In this document: piece after piece, positions 1 through 8,427 of the stretch | How positions within the stretch are numbered: position 1 is the stretch's first letter | How the letters are laid out: every line of letters starts with the position of its first letter | NCBI RefSeq assembly: GCF_029207565.1 | Contig: NZ_JANCMW010000011.1 | Location: 62,001 to 126,000, forward strand | Length of the DNA stretch: 64,000 bases | Reading direction: 5' to 3' | From: Marinobacter iranensis | GTDB taxonomy: Bacteria; Pseudomonadota; Gammaproteobacteria; Pseudomonadales; Oleiphilaceae | Translations under genes and position numbers: made by a program | The notes under the pieces: generated by a model | The model's database searches: none | The model's input: only the letters and a program-made list of their open reading frames with translations | What the model was told of the DNA's origin: nothing

Positions 1-2132
1 GCGATGGCGCCCTGGAACTGGTTTACCGCGTCCTGCAGGGCACCGTAGCCCAGATTGCCCCGGTCTTCGATGAACAACTGATAGCCGGAACCATTGCCCA
101 GCCCCAGAATCGGGGGCGGCATGAAGGAAAACGCGAAACCTTCCTTCAGCCCGGCGATTTGCTGGCTAATGCGGGCGTTGATCTCCGCCGCGCTCAGGCT
201 GCGTTCATCAAACGGCTTGAGTGGGAAGAACACCACACCGGTATTGGAGGTGTTGGTGAATTGCAGCGCGTTCAACCCGGGGAAGGCCACGGCGTTGGCC
301 ACACCCTCGGTTTCCATGGCGATATCGGTCACCTTCTGCAGCAACTGGTCGGTGCGCTCCAGGGAGGCCCCTTCCGGCAGTTTCACGCCAGCTATCAGGT
401 ACAACTTGTCCTGAATGGGGATGAAGCCCGGCGGCACCGTCTTGAACATAAAGCCAGTGCCTGCCAGCAACAACGCATAGACCACAAAGACCGCGCCACG
501 CCGGCGCAGGGAACGGGATACCCCACTTTGGTATTTCTCCGCGCTGGCGTTGAAAAAGCGGTTGAACGGCCGGAACAGCCAACCGAACAGAAAATCGATG
601 ATCCTCTGCAGGCGGTCCTTGGGGGCACCATGAGGCTTGAGCAGCATAGCCGCCAACGCCGGTGACAGGGTCAGCGAGTTGATGGTGGAAATCACCGTGG
701 AAATGGCGATGGTCACCGCGAACTGCCGGTAGAACTGACCGGTCACCCCGGACAGGAAGGCCATGGGAATAAACACCGCGCACAGCACCAGGCCGATGGC
801 GATGATAGGGCCAGAGACTTCCTTCATGGCCTGGTGGGCCGCCGCCAGCGGGCTTCGACCTTCCTCGATGTTACGCTCGACGTTTTCCACCACCACAATG
901 GCGTCGTCCACCACGATACCGATGGCCAACACCAACCCGAAGAGCGTCAGCGTGTTGATGGAGAAGCCCAGCAGGTAAAGCGCGCCGAAAGTGCCGATAA
1001 CCGACACCGGTACCGCCAGCAAGGGGATGATGGATGCCCGCCAGGTCTGCAGGAACAGGGTAACCACCAATACTACCAGCAACACCGCTTCCAGCAGGGT
1101 GGCGACAACCGCTTTGATGGAGTCGCTGACAAAGATGGTTGTGTCGTATACCGCTTCATACGCCACATCTTCCGGGAAACGGGTGGCCATCTCGTCCATG
1201 GTTGCGATCACTTCATCACGAATGTTCAGGGCGTTGGCTCCCGGGGCCTGGAAGACACCGATCGCTACAGCGTCCTTGCCATCAAGCTGGGACCGCAGGG
1301 TGTAATTGCCAGCCCCCATCTCCAGCCGGGCCACGTCTTCCAGCCGCAGGATCTCGCCGTTGTCGCCGCGCTTGAGTACGATGTCGCCGAACTCTTCGAC
1401 GGTCTCGAGCCTGCCCTGGGCGTTGATCAGGGTCAGGAAGTCGCTGTCCGGTACTGGCTCCGCGCCGATCTGGCCGGCGGAAACCTGCACGTTCTGTTCA
1501 CGCATGGCACCGACCACGTCGCTGGCGGTCAGGCCGCGGGCGGCAATTCGCTCCGGGTCCAGCCAGGCGCGCATGGCGTAATCACCACCACCGAATATCT
1601 GTGCGTCCCCTACCCCCTGGATGCGTGCCAGCCGGTCACGCACGTGCAGCCGGGCGTAGTTGCGCAGGTACAGGGTGTCATAGGTGCCGTTTGGCGAGGT
1701 CAGGTGGACCACCATCAGGAAGGTAGGTGACTGTTTTTGGGTGGTCACGCCCTGGCGCCGAACCTCCTCCGGCAGCCGGGCCAGCGCCTGGCTGACGCGG
1801 TTCTGCACCCGCACGGTGGCCTGCTCGGCGTCGGTGCCGGGCCGGAACGTGACGGTCATCTGCAGTACGCCATCCGAGCCGGCCACAGACTTGAAGTACA
1901 TCATGTCCTCAACACCGCTGATGGCTTCCTCCAGCGGTGTGGCCACGGTTTCCGCGATTTCCTTGGGGTTGGCACCGGGATAGACCGTACGCACCACCAC
2001 CGACGGCGGCACCACTTCCGGGTACTCGCTGACGGGCAGGTTGGGGATGGAAATCAACCCAATGGCAAAAATGATGATGGACAGCACCGCCGCGAATATC
2101 GGCCGGTCCACAAAGAAACGGGAGACATTCAT
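1..2132 (-). CDS. RND multidrug efflux permease, MexF-like (3' part cut by window edge)
   Basis: Inner-membrane proton/drug antiporter of a tripartite RND pump. Only the first ~710 of the usual ~1050 residues are present, because the gene runs off the left edge. The N-terminus reads MNVSRFFVDRPIFAAVLS, typical of the MexF/MexI branch. The TM4 proton-relay motif GIVVDDAIVVVENVER, with its paired aspartates, is intact near residue 400, and the first porter domain and following transmembrane bundle are complete. The start ATG overlaps the stop of the upstream fusion-protein gene (ATGA), so the two are translationally coupled. Both lie behind a SoxR-type promoter. Substrate cannot be read from sequence; the closest families export quinolones, chloramphenicol and small redox-active metabolites. 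Confidence 0.95.
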   Translation of the reverse strand, partial: MNVSRFFVDRPIFAAVLSIIIFAIGLISIPNLPVSEYPEVVPPSVVVRTVYPGANPKEIAETVATPLEEAISGVEDMMYFKSVAGSDGVLQMTVTFRPGTDAEQATVRVQNRVSQALARLPEEVRRQGVTTQKQSPTFLMVVHLTSPNGTYDTLYLRNYARLHVRDRLARIQGVGDAQIFGGGDYAMRAWLDPERIAARGLTASDVVGAMREQNVQVSAGQIGAEPVPDSDFLTLINAQGRLETVEEFGDIVLKRGDNGEILRLEDVARLEMGAGNYTLRSQLDGKDAVAIGVFQAPGANALNIRDEVIATMDEMATRFPEDVAYEAVYDTTIFVSDSIKAVVATLLEAVLLVVLVVTLFLQTWRASIIPLLAVPVSVIGTFGALYLLGFSINTLTLFGLVLAIGIVVDDAIVVVENVERNIEEGRSPLAAAHQAMKEVSGPIIAIGLVLCAVFIPMAFLSGVTGQFYRQFAVTIAISTVISTINSLTLSPALAAMLLKPHGAPKDRLQRIIDFLFGWLFRPFNRFFNASAEKYQSGVSRSLRRRGAVFVVYALLLAGTGFMFKTVPPGFIPIQDKLYLIAGVKLPEGASLERTDQLLQKVTDIAMETEGVANAVAFPGLNALQFTNTSNTGVVFFPLKPFDERSLSAAEINARISQQIAGLKEGFAFSFMPPPILGLGNGSGYQLFIEDRGNLGYGALQDAVNQFQGAI

Positions 2133-3319
2133 TGCGACATCTCCCGGGCTACGGCTACCGCGCCCTCACCCTGAGCGGACTCCCTCATGGCGACCAGTTT
2201 CGGATTGACTTCCATGCCTGCACCAAACACCTTCTGCACACCACTGATGATCACCAGGTCACCGCTGTTGAGGCCCTCGCGGATCACCAGCAGGTCGTCC
2301 ACCTGGCGTCCGGTGGTTACCTGCCGGGGGGCAACCAGGTTGTTTTCATCCACCACGTAGACATAACGCCGGTCCTGGTCGGTCAGTACCGCCTTGCGGT
2401 TCACCAGCAGCGCACTGTCCAGCTCGGCCACGGGCATTTCCACACGAGCAAACTGGCCGGGTTTGATTACGCCATCAGGGTTGTCGAGCACCGCACGATA
2501 CTGCAGGGTGCCGGTTCCGGTGTTCAGGTGGTTGTCGATGAAATCCAGCTCGCCCTGGTACTGGCGGCCATCATCGCCGCCCAGCGAGATGCGCACGGTT
2601 GGCGGCTGGCCACTGGCAAGCAATTGCTGGCTGCTGAACGCGGATTTTTCATCGGCTTCGAAATAGACGTGTACCGGGTCCACCGATACCACGGTGGTCA
2701 GCAGGCTCTGGTCCGCATTGGCCAGATTGCCACGGGTCACCATCGCACGCCCGGCGCGGCCGCTGACCGGTGCGGTTACCTGGGTGTACTGCAGGTCCAG
2801 CTCGGCGGTATCCAGTGCCGCCTGGGCAGCTTGCACGCGGGCCCTGGCACTCATTAACGCGGCGTTACGCTGGTCGTATTCCTCGCGGGAAATAGCCCGG
2901 CTGTCCAACAGGGTCTTCGCCCGGCCGGCTTCGCTCCGGGCCAACTCCAACTGGCTATTGGCCAGCGCCAGTTCAGCACGGGCCGCCTGTTCGCGGGCCT
3001 TGTAGGGGCGGGGGTCTATCTGGAACAACAGGTCCCCGGCTTGCACCAGCTCGCCTTCCTCAAACGCCACCTTGTCGATGTAGCCACTGACGCGGGGCCG
3101 CAAATCCACCGTTTCCGGTGACGCTACCCGTCCGGTAAAGGACTCCCACAGGGTGACCGGCTCCACAATCACTTCCGCGACATCCACTTCCGGCGGGGGA
3201 GGCATAACCATTGCCTCGTCGCTCTGCGCCTCGCATCCACTCAGTAACACCGTCAGCGCAATGGCCAGACCCAGTATCCGGCCGGATCCACTGAAATTTT
3301 TTGCTGTCAGACTTTCCAT
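2129..3319 (-). CDS. RND efflux periplasmic adaptor (membrane fusion lipoprotein), MexE-like
   Basis: Periplasmic adaptor linking the RND permease to an outer-membrane channel; 396 residues. A lipoprotein signal peptide ends at LTVLLSGC (Cys29). Then come a biotinyl-lipoyl-like half (PRVSGYIDKVAFEEGELVQ), an alpha-helical hairpin (about residues 110-175), the second lipoyl half (TQVTAPVSGRAGRAMV) and a beta-barrel. I place the start at 3319 because GGAG lies 8 bases upstream and a signal peptide follows at once. A longer reading from 3421 would begin upstream of the transcription start predicted from the SoxR promoter. No outer-membrane factor gene is visible in the window; it may lie beyond the left edge. 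Confidence 0.93.
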   Translation of the reverse strand: MESLTAKNFSGSGRILGLAIALTVLLSGCEAQSDEAMVMPPPPEVDVAEVIVEPVTLWESFTGRVASPETVDLRPRVSGYIDKVAFEEGELVQAGDLLFQIDPRPYKAREQAARAELALANSQLELARSEAGRAKTLLDSRAISREEYDQRNAALMSARARVQAAQAALDTAELDLQYTQVTAPVSGRAGRAMVTRGNLANADQSLLTTVVSVDPVHVYFEADEKSAFSSQQLLASGQPPTVRISLGGDDGRQYQGELDFIDNHLNTGTGTLQYRAVLDNPDGVIKPGQFARVEMPVAELDSALLVNRKAVLTDQDRRYVYVVDENNLVAPRQVTTGRQVDDLLVIREGLNSGDLVIISGVQKVFGAGMEVNPKLVAMRESAQGEGAVAVAREMSQ

Positions 3320-3730
3320 GGTTTTCGCTCCAGTATCAGGGTCGCCTTGTGAGCGCTCCCGTTTGCCAAGTAATCGGTTGGATCGCTTGTTAAGTCGGTT
3401 GGGTTCACACGAATTCGACATGCAGCCTATTTCCTCAAGTTAACTTGAGGTCAATAAACCGGAATCGAGGTATTGGTTATGGATGAAATAGCGTTGGTCT
3501 ATCAGATCGGGTAATGTTTTCCCAACTGGCCAGCAAAGATAAAGAATGCAGGGATAAAGACGGTATCGGGTTACTGCGGGAAGCTTGCCTGATTCTGCCG
3601 ACTCTCTTGAGCCGGGGCTATGCGGTTGCCGATTTCTGCGCGGTCATTGCCTGATCCTGCAGAACAAACATGAATATCCGTACGGTTCAGGGTGCGAAGG
3701 ATTATACTGCCGCCAAAGGGAGACCCACCG
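3320..3730. promoter_or_regulatory. Divergent regulatory region between efflux operon and AraC gene
   Basis: A 411-bp gene-free stretch. Its left third is the 5' leader of the efflux operon and the SoxR box. Between 3455 and 3730 I see no credible gene. A possible -10 hexamer TATACT for the rightward AraC gene lies at 3703-3708, but no good -35 stands 16-18 bp upstream. A 67-codon leftward reading frame across the AraC start is a chance frame. Confidence 0.5.
3424..3454 (-). promoter_or_regulatory. SoxR-type promoter and operator for the RND efflux operon
   Basis: The perfect 18-bp palindrome CCTCAAGTTAACTTGAGG lies at 3433-3450. On the minus strand it sits between a -35 TTGACC (3454-3449) and a -10 TAGGCT (3429-3424) separated by 19 bp. 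Such an over-long spacer is the hallmark of MerR-family activator promoters, and the palindrome is, as I recall it, the same as the SoxR box of E. coli soxS. The expected transcript starts near 3417, about 100 nt before the adaptor ATG. SoxR itself is not in the window. Confidence 0.88.
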
Positions 3731-4690
3731 ATGACTGCCATCATTCCTGAGATTTCTGGAAATCTCACCCTCAACCTGCAGCAACAACTCGCCCGAGTGG
3801 TCGGTCAATGGACGACACAACAGGGTATTCAGGGTTCCGCCATTGACGGGGTGGAACTGATTCGTTGCGACGAGCCTTCCAGCTGTGGTTCAAGTGTCTA
3901 TGAACCCTCGCTGTGTTTTGTGATCCAGGGCACCAAGACCATCCAACTGGGCGACCGCGAAATCACCTACCAGCCACTTTCCTATCTCGCCAGTTCGGTC
4001 CATCTGCCGGTGCTGGGGCGGATTACCAACGCTTCTGCTGAGCGGCCCTACCTGGCGGCAAAACTCAAGGTGGACCCACAGGAAGTGGCGGACCTGGTAC
4101 TGGAACTGGGGGACAAGGCGCCACCACTGGACCCGCATGGCATCTGTCCGGAGCTGGAATGTGGCCTGTGCATGTCGTCCATGGATGAGCGTATGCAGAG
4201 CGCGCTTTACCGGCTGCTGAGCCTGCTGGACTCACCCGGGGACATCCCCATACTCGCGCCCCTGGCCCGCCGGGAAATCATCTACCGGACGCTGATCGGC
4301 GAGATGGGGTCACGAATGCGCAAGTTTGCCGCTGCCGATTCCCAGTCGCACCGGATTTCCACGGTCATCTCGGCCTTGAAGGACCACTACTCGGAACCGC
4401 TGCGAATCCGCGAGTTGGCGGAAGCGGCCAATATGAGCGAATCCACCCTGTACCACAGCTTCAAGCAAGTGACCCGGATGTCGCCACTGCAGTTCCAGAA
4501 AAAGCTGCGCCTGCATGAAGCCCGGCGGCTGATGCTGACCGAAGGGCTGGAGGCGGCCACCGCCAGCTACCGTGTGGGTTATGAAAGCCCCTCCCATTTC
4601 AGCCGCGAATACAGCCGCCTGTTCGGTGCACCGCCCAGGGCCGACGTGACGCTGCTGCGTGGTGAACGGAGAGCGCCCGAGCCGGTTTAA
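3731..4690 (+). CDS. AraC-family transcriptional regulator with AraC_N (cupin-like) domain
   Basis: DNA-binding regulator of 319 residues. The N-terminal ~180 residues match the AraC_N effector/dimerisation family (LCFVIQGTKTIQLGDREITY, SYLASSVHLPVLGRI). The C-terminal ~100 residues carry two helix-turn-helix motifs (IRELAEAANMSESTLYHSFK; then a second ending in VGYESPSHFSREYSRLFG). I chose ATG 3731 because GGGAG lies upstream; the earlier in-frame ATG at 3692 would add 13 residues without a ribosome site. It is divergent from the RND pump, so it may respond to a pump substrate or redox compound, but the target is not shown by sequence. Confidence 0.88.
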   Translation: MTAIIPEISGNLTLNLQQQLARVVGQWTTQQGIQGSAIDGVELIRCDEPSSCGSSVYEPSLCFVIQGTKTIQLGDREITYQPLSYLASSVHLPVLGRITNASAERPYLAAKLKVDPQEVADLVLELGDKAPPLDPHGICPELECGLCMSSMDERMQSALYRLLSLLDSPGDIPILAPLARREIIYRTLIGEMGSRMRKFAAADSQSHRISTVISALKDHYSEPLRIRELAEAANMSESTLYHSFKQVTRMSPLQFQKKLRLHEARRLMLTEGLEAATASYRVGYESPSHFSREYSRLFGAPPRADVTLLRGERRAPEPV

Positions 4691-4702
4691 TCACCCCGGC
4701 TC
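4679..4702. terminator. Hairpin between convergent genes, possible two-way terminator
   Basis: GAGCCGG (4679-4685) pairs with CCGGCTC (4696-4702) across a 10-nt loop. The hairpin straddles the stop codons of the AraC gene and the convergent TRAP permease gene. There is no strong T-run, so the terminator role is inferred from position. Confidence 0.45.
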
Positions 4703-6761
4703 AGGCGTAGAACAGCAGGGGTACAAACGCCACCAACACCAGTGAAATGCCCATGGTTATCAGCGGCATTATGATACGCTCGTGGCGCTGGTAGAAGCTG
4801 CCTTCTTCCTGTTGCGCAGCCAGTACTTCCGCCTCTCCGACCACTTGCCGCGTCAACAGGTGGTTCAGGGCAACCGGTGGGCTCAGGTAGCCCAGCTCGA
4901 AAGCCACCAGGGTCACCATCCAGAAGTGAATCGGGTGTATACCGCTACTGTAGGCAATGGTCGCCACTGTGGCGGTCACCAGGATAACCGCGCCGAAGGC
5001 GTCCATAATCATCCCCAGGATGACCAGTATCACCACCATCAGCAGCATGGCGGACCAGGCACTGTCGAACGCCTGGGGGAAGGTCGCCATGATCTGGGAG
5101 CGCTCAATCACACCGCCGATACTGACGGACAGCCCCAGCAGCAATAGCAGCGCGCCAATTTCAGCGGTGGTGTCATTGGTGGCGGAACGCAGACTACGCT
5201 CCAGGCCCTGATGATTGACCTCACCACTGGCCCGACCCTTGCGGTTCTTCAGGCTGATGTGCTCATACAGCAGGATGGCCAGCATGATCACCGGCAGCAG
5301 CCGGGGGGCCGAGAACTCGTCCATTTTCACATCCAGCGCAAAGCGATACAGCAACACCACTGCTGTGATAACCAACACGTAGGGGATCAGGTGCTTCAAC
5401 GCCGACATCATCGGCGGGAAGGCTGCGGATACCGGCGCCAGGTCGAACCTGCTCTGACGGTTAACAGTCAGGGCCACGACGGTAAACATGGTCGCTGTCA
5501 GCACGAATACCCAGATACCCCAGCCAAACAGCTCGTCAGTGGTGACTTCCCGGTTCAGGTAGGCGATGACCACCACCAGCAGGCAGGGCCGCAAGACCAC
5601 ACCCAGGGAACCAGACATGGCGGTTGCCGCCAGCGCAAGGTGGCGACGGGCACCAGCGGCGCGCAATTCACTGTAGATAACCGCACCGGCGGCTATAACG
5701 AAAATACCGGAAGCCCCGGTGTAGGCCGTGGGCACTGCAGCCACCAGCACCGCCACTACGGCCAGCAGTTCCGGCGGCATCCGCCAGGGCCTGAACACGT
5801 TGAACACCAGGGTCGCCAGGCGGGTCTGCTTCAGCATCATGCCCACCCACACATACAGGCCCACGTTGAGGAACATATCCGACAGTTCCATCATCTTGCC
5901 CAGGTAAATACCAATTCCCGAAGCATGGCCAATCAAGGCAAAGTAAGTGCCCGAAATCAGGCACATCACCGTGTAGAGGGGCACCGCCAGGAACGCCTTG
6001 TTCAAGTCCCCGCCCTCCCGCAGATCGTCCGGCACCCGCACCAACCGGTAGAGACTGGTGAGTGTGAGCGCCGCAAAGCCGATGATCCACAGGTTATGGA
6101 GCAACAGCTCCTCGGACGACATGGTGGTGTCGGAGCCGAAACTGGACTGGCGGAAAATCACGCTGGAGCCCAGCAACATGGCGTTGGCTACGGTCTGCAG
6201 GGTGTGGGAGACGGTGTAGTCCAGGCGGGTTTCCATGGCGCGCATGGCAATATGGTGGCGGGTCAGGGTAGCTGTCACCGCGCACAGCATGACCAGGATC
6301 ACCAGGATGTAGCGCTGGGATTCAAGGCCAAAGGCAATCAGATCCGCCACGAACAGCTCCACCGTGCGGTAAGCTTTCACCCCCGGGGTAAGTTTGTCCT
6401 TGAGGTTTTCGTAACTCTGGTAGCTCTGGCGACAGTCGGCCACTGAGCGCTCGATGGCCAGGCGAACCTCGGCCGGGTCTTTCTCGGCTTCGCCCAGTAA
6501 CGCCGCCATGGGGTTATCCGCGCCCTCTTTCGCCAACTCTTCCTGGACGGCGGCCTCGATATCCACGTTCGGGTCACAGGTTGGTTGTACCGGATCTGCC
6601 CTTAGCTTGTAGTAGCCACTCCACAGTTGCTCGCCCCCGCGCAGCATCTGATTATGGATATCACTGCTGGTGGAGAACAACACCACCGCCAGCAGGAGCA
6701 GGCAGGCCGGCAGAGAGGATAACCACTCCAGGCCACTACGGCGAAAACCACCCTGGGACAT
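4701..6761 (-). CDS. TRAP-type transporter large permease subunit (DctM family)
   Basis: Polytopic inner-membrane permease of 686 residues, much longer than a lone DctM (~430), consistent with a fused small-subunit (DctQ-like) portion at the N-terminus. After the first membrane segment (~residues 15-32) comes an unusual ~100-residue periplasmic stretch, rich in Glu/Asp and with two cysteines (Cys62, Cys133 region), before the next helices. The C-terminal ~400 residues show DctM features such as GASGIFVIAAGAVIYSELR and FELGYLSPPVALNHLLTRQV. The upstream lipoprotein gene ends 25 bp before its start, and a binding-protein gene lies further upstream on the same strand. Substrate unknown; organic acids are the family norm. 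Confidence 0.82.
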   Translation of the reverse strand: MSQGGFRRSGLEWLSSLPACLLLLAVVLFSTSSDIHNQMLRGGEQLWSGYYKLRADPVQPTCDPNVDIEAAVQEELAKEGADNPMAALLGEAEKDPAEVRLAIERSVADCRQSYQSYENLKDKLTPGVKAYRTVELFVADLIAFGLESQRYILVILVMLCAVTATLTRHHIAMRAMETRLDYTVSHTLQTVANAMLLGSSVIFRQSSFGSDTTMSSEELLLHNLWIIGFAALTLTSLYRLVRVPDDLREGGDLNKAFLAVPLYTVMCLISGTYFALIGHASGIGIYLGKMMELSDMFLNVGLYVWVGMMLKQTRLATLVFNVFRPWRMPPELLAVVAVLVAAVPTAYTGASGIFVIAAGAVIYSELRAAGARRHLALAATAMSGSLGVVLRPCLLVVVIAYLNREVTTDELFGWGIWVFVLTATMFTVVALTVNRQSRFDLAPVSAAFPPMMSALKHLIPYVLVITAVVLLYRFALDVKMDEFSAPRLLPVIMLAILLYEHISLKNRKGRASGEVNHQGLERSLRSATNDTTAEIGALLLLLGLSVSIGGVIERSQIMATFPQAFDSAWSAMLLMVVILVILGMIMDAFGAVILVTATVATIAYSSGIHPIHFWMVTLVAFELGYLSPPVALNHLLTRQVVGEAEVLAAQQEEGSFYQRHERIIMPLITMGISLVLVAFVPLLFYA

Positions 6762-6786
6762 AACAGTTCACTCTGGGAATGTTGAT

Positions 6787-7833
6787 TTACAGCAGATCGT
6801 CCAGATCCATGGTTTCTACCGCTTCCTTCTCGTCATCCCAGAAGGTTCCCAGTTGGCCCATGGGCGTTCGGTGCCCGGTATTTTCCATCCACAGACGATC
6901 GGAGATGGCCAGGATCATCTGGGTGGCCATGGCGTCGACAAACTTCCACTCCTCGTTGGCCGGCGTTTCCTCAATGGCTTGCGCATGGCTGCGTATCACT
7001 GAACGCAGGCGCTCCTCGTCGCCCTTGTTCTGGGCCGCGATGGCATGGAACACGTGGCTGATCCTTACGCCGGCGTCCTCACCCTGCTCGTCGGCAATCT
7101 CCAGGCGCTCGAAGGGGTCTTCGCCGTCCGGCAGGGCGCCGGGAATCATCGCCCATACGGTTGCGCGCAGCGCCATGGGTGCACCCCACCACTTATCGTT
7201 CTCCAGGCAACTGGTGGCGCGGGCGACCGTGGAGCCAATGTTCTTGGGAACGCCGATGGAGGAGGTGGACTGGATCTCGGCATTCAGCGCCTGCAGGCCA
7301 GACAGCAGGCCGGCCATGTAGATGAACTCACCCAGATCGTCGTCGAAGTCGGGGCACTCACTCTCATCGGGGTTGCCGTAGAAGGCATTGTGGTGCTTCC
7401 AGCCCTGGTGATAGCGCTTGGCGGCCAGTGACAACGCGCGTTTCTGACGGATCATGGCATCTTCCGCCTCTTCGGCATCCATGGCACGCAGGGCGCCCAG
7501 ACCAGCCAGTTCGTGTTCACGAGCCTGCTCCTCGGCACAGCCACCGGCTGACAGGTAAAGCATCACCGCCAGTTGGTCTGGCTCACTGGTTACACGGCCG
7601 AAGGACATCAACAGGGGCGCGATAGCCTCGGCCATGGCACAACCCATGGCCAGGTCGTCACTTTCCAGCAGGTAAGGCACGGTGTGATTGCGGGAAAAGC
7701 CCTGCATTACATCACCGGTGGTTTTGTAGATCATGTTGTTGACGACACCACAGCCGCTCAACATCACGCTGGCGAACATCGCCGTCATCACACCACGGAG
7801 GATCTGACTGGCGGGTTTCTGAATACGCGTCAT
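6787..7833 (-). CDS. TRAP-associated lipoprotein, possible TatT-like component
   Basis: Exported lipoprotein of 348 residues with lipobox VMLSGC (Cys28). The body is almost wholly helical, with repeated Ala/Glu-rich stretches (e.g. LAAKRYHQGWKHHNAFYG) like the TPR-type TatT T-component proteins linked to TRAP transporters. I chose start 7833 because AGAAGG lies just upstream; the earlier ATG at 7905 would put 24 charged residues before the signal peptide. It is followed 25 bp later by the DctM permease. The TatT assignment is inferred from fold-type composition and neighbourhood and is only moderately supported; lipoprotein status is well supported. Confidence 0.6.
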   Translation of the reverse strand: MTRIQKPASQILRGVMTAMFASVMLSGCGVVNNMIYKTTGDVMQGFSRNHTVPYLLESDDLAMGCAMAEAIAPLLMSFGRVTSEPDQLAVMLYLSAGGCAEEQAREHELAGLGALRAMDAEEAEDAMIRQKRALSLAAKRYHQGWKHHNAFYGNPDESECPDFDDDLGEFIYMAGLLSGLQALNAEIQSTSSIGVPKNIGSTVARATSCLENDKWWGAPMALRATVWAMIPGALPDGEDPFERLEIADEQGEDAGVRISHVFHAIAAQNKGDEERLRSVIRSHAQAIEETPANEEWKFVDAMATQMILAISDRLWMENTGHRTPMGQLGTFWDDEKEAVETMDLDDLL

Positions 7834-8019
7834 AACTTCGTACCTTCTGCTTTTCTGCGTTTTTGTTGTTTGGAGCTCTTGTTCAGAACCGGAGCGAAGC
7901 CGCACTCACAATTTGTTACGCTTTGTAACCGAAACGGCATTATCGCCGACAACTCCCTGTTTTTATGAGACCCGTCCCGCAAATGGCAACGGCGGGGCAA
8001 ATGCATTCTGCTTACCGGT

Positions 8020-8048
8020 TTGCACATTGGCTCGCAAACCGCTATAGA
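8020..8048 (+). promoter_or_regulatory. Sigma-70-like promoter for the HU gene
   Basis: TTGCAC (8020-8025) and TATAGA (8043-8048) are separated by 17 bp and point rightward. The expected start near 8055 gives a leader of about 58 nt before the HU ATG. Confidence 0.6.
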
Positions 8049-8112
8049 TTTGATCAGCCGACGGTGTCGCACCCGCCGGCCACTAACCAAAAACGACAAC
8101 AAGGAGTACCCG

Positions 8113-8385
8113 ATGCGCAAACCTGAACTTGCTGCCGCTGTTGCAGAAAAAACCGGACTGACCCGGGACAAGGCCGGTGAAGTCATCACCGCTGTCACCG
8201 ACCAGATCTCTGCAGCCGCCGCCCGGGGTGAAGACACCACCCTGATCGGTTTCGGCACTTTCAACATCCGCAGCCGTGAAGCACGCGATGGCCGCAACCC
8301 CCAAACCGGTGCCACCATCCGGATACCCGCCAGCAAGACTGTCGGCTTCAAGGCAGGCAAGGCGCTGAAAGACTCAATCCGCTAA
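8113..8385 (+). CDS. HU/IHF-family DNA-bending protein
   Basis: Small histone-like protein of 90 residues, the normal length for HU. It shows the N-terminal helices (KPELAAAVAEKTGLTRDKAG) and the DNA-gripping arm region GFGTFNIRSREARDGRNPQTG followed by IPASKTVGFKAGKALK. AAGGAG stands 7 bases before ATG 8113. It probably binds the nucleoid as a homo- or heterodimer. The gene is oppositely oriented to the TRAP genes on both sides, with its own promoter and a downstream hairpin, so it is a separate transcription unit. It could be HupB-like or a paralogue; sequence alone does not decide. Confidence 0.93.
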   Translation: MRKPELAAAVAEKTGLTRDKAGEVITAVTDQISAAAARGEDTTLIGFGTFNIRSREARDGRNPQTGATIRIPASKTVGFKAGKALKDSIR

Positions 8386-8395
8386 AGCAACAAAC

Positions 8396-8414
8396 GGGGG
8401 CCGCCCCGGCCCCC
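8396..8414. terminator. GC-rich hairpin between convergent HU and binding-protein genes
   Basis: GGGGGCC (8396-8402) and GGCCCCC (8408-8414) form a perfect 7-bp stem with a 5-nt loop, 10 bp after the HU stop and 13 bp before the convergent stop. No T-run follows; position suggests a two-way terminator. Confidence 0.6.
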
Positions 8415-8427
8415 TGATGCCATCGGC

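Noticed and set aside
834..1730. Rightward 298-codon frame inside the RND permease
   Set aside because: Antisense shadow of a well-conserved RND gene; no motif and no start signal.
3571..3774. Leftward 67-codon frame over the AraC gene start
   Set aside because: No ribosome site, no conserved feature, and it overlaps the promoter and start of the AraC gene.
5211..6446. Long rightward reading frame of 411 codons across the TRAP permease gene
   Set aside because: It is antisense to a clear membrane protein gene; its translation is rich in His/Gln with no domain or ribosome site. It follows from the third-position GC bias of the real gene.
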